From an uncultured Clostridium sp. (lineage in GTDB: Bacteria; Bacillota; Clostridia; Lachnospirales; Lachnospiraceae): DNA of 7,141 bases. Location: the NCBI GenBank assembly GCA_905192625.1, contig CAJJLI010000095.1, forward strand, positions 1 to 7,141, in the 5' to 3' direction. Shown piece by piece: positions 6,755 through 7,141 of this stretch (position 1 is its first letter; each line of letters begins with the position of its first letter). The notes under the pieces are model-generated. The model searched no databases. It was not told where the DNA came from and saw nothing but the letters and a program-made list of their open reading frames with translations. Position numbers and translations under genes: made by a program.

Positions 6755-6895
6755 ATGCGAAGAATGGTTGGTTTTATTTTATTTTGGATTGCTATAGGAA
6801 TGACTATAATGCTTTTTATAACAAATGGCTTTTTAGCTATATGTATTATAATCCTTCTTCTTATACTTGGATATAATTTATTCTGTAGATGCTAA
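6755..6895 (+). CDS. Small two-helix membrane protein, 46 residues, function unknown
   Basis: ATG 6755-6757 has AGGAG at 6744-6748, 6 bases upstream, and the frame ends in TAA at 6893-6895. The product starts MRRMVGFILFWIAIGMTIML, and nearly the whole chain is hydrophobic. Two helices at about 5-22 and 26-42 are joined by a short TNG turn. Arg2, Arg3 and Arg45 suggest both ends face the cytoplasm. It ends in GYNLFCRC with a Cys-X-Cys (44 and 46), plus Cys30 in the second helix. It is too short for most gene-calling cut-offs but has a good ribosome site, a candidate promoter, a downstream hairpin terminator and a coherent hairpin topology. I recall similar short proteins with an LFW...GYNLFC pattern in clostridia, without a function. 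It is divergent from the Asp23-like gene, a family that in some bacteria sits beside small membrane proteins that tether it; any such role here is speculation. Confidence 0.72.
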   Translation: MRRMVGFILFWIAIGMTIMLFITNGFLAICIIILLLILGYNLFCRC

Positions 6896-7004
6896 CATTA
6901 TATTATATGTAGATTATTTGAAATAGATACAATCCTTACTATGATTCACATCATTTCAAATTAGGTTTCACAATCCATTCTACTTAATTAATCACTCTTG
7001 TTTC

Positions 7005-7054
7005 AAAAATAATATTTCAGCAAGCAATATAGCCTGCTGAAATATTAGATTTTG
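7005..7054. terminator. Probable bidirectional intrinsic terminator after the 46-residue protein gene
   Basis: TAATATTTCAGCA (7010-7022) pairs perfectly over 13 bases with TGCTGAAATATTA (7035-7047); two more pairs can form inside, leaving an AATATA loop. The plus side continues GATTTTGTT and the minus side has five T residues (7009-7005). It could therefore end the small plus-strand gene 115 bases upstream and also a minus-strand transcript entering from the right. Confidence 0.7.
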
Positions 7055-7100
7055 TTCCTTTTAAAGGAATGTCAACTCACTTAATTGGATTGAATTGTGC

Positions 7101-7138
7101 AAAAGAAAAGGGTGTCAAAGACTTGACACCCGCTTTTC
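7101..7138. terminator. Second hairpin terminator at the right edge
   Basis: GGTGTCAA (7111-7118) pairs with TTGACACC (7123-7130) around an AGAC loop, with one more G-C pair at 7110/7131. The plus side continues GCTTTTCC and the minus side CTTTTCTTTT. A T-rich tail on both strands points to a terminator usable in either direction, probably serving a gene beyond the window. Apart from this hairpin and the preceding one, 6896-7141 shows no gene I can support. Confidence 0.65.
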
Positions 7139-7141
7139 CAT

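Noticed and set aside
6916..6961. Nine-base inverted repeat ATTTGAAAT / ATTTCAAAT with a 28-base loop
   Set aside because: It is short, AT-rich and has a long unstructured loop with no flanking U-tract; it is likely chance.
7069..7141. A plus-strand frame starting MSTHLIGLNC and open to the window edge
   Set aside because: The AAAGGA touches the ATG with no spacing, and the frame runs straight through the right-edge terminator hairpin; I cannot support it as a gene.

Overview
The window reads as ordinary chromosome from a low-GC, Gram-positive anaerobe of the class Clostridia. The best guess is a Lachnospiraceae or Clostridium phytofermentans-like organism. The reasons are AT-rich codon use, strong AGGAGG-type ribosome binding sites, TTG and GTG starts, hairpin-plus-U-tract terminators, and the Firmicutes gene order Asp23/Gls24-like protein, FakA-like DAK protein, recG. 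The organism name is an inference from gene order and composition, not a database match.

Almost everything lies on the minus strand. Reading it from right to left: a 118-residue Asp23/Gls24 (YloU-type) protein (6592-6236) is followed after 20 bases by a 555-residue fatty acid kinase FakA/YloV-type protein (6215-4548). A strong intrinsic terminator (4532-4499) closes that pair. After a 270-base gap with its own candidate promoter comes full-length recG (4277-2241), which encodes the branch-migrating DNA helicase. After another 205-base gap comes a large polytopic membrane protein of glycosyltransferase-C-like appearance. It starts at a TTG (2035) and runs off the left edge. Its frame is broken by a single in-frame TGA at 1564-1562 that is directly followed by ATG, so it appears as a 157-residue N-terminal piece and a 520-residue-plus C-terminal piece.

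At the right end, a 46-residue two-helix membrane protein (6755-6895) is transcribed divergently from the Asp23-like gene. It is followed by two hairpins that look like bidirectional terminators (about 7005-7054 and 7101-7138). They separate this block from an unseen neighbour.

Functionally, FakA phosphorylates fatty acids held by FakB partners and so feeds exogenous fatty acids into phospholipid synthesis. The Asp23-like protein is its habitual neighbour with an unclear envelope-related role. RecG acts in replication-fork rescue and is a conserved neighbour without an evident shared pathway. I found no CRISPR array, mobile element, RNA gene or obvious undescribed multi-gene system. The most informative oddity is the in-frame stop in the membrane-protein gene, followed by the short divergent membrane protein.
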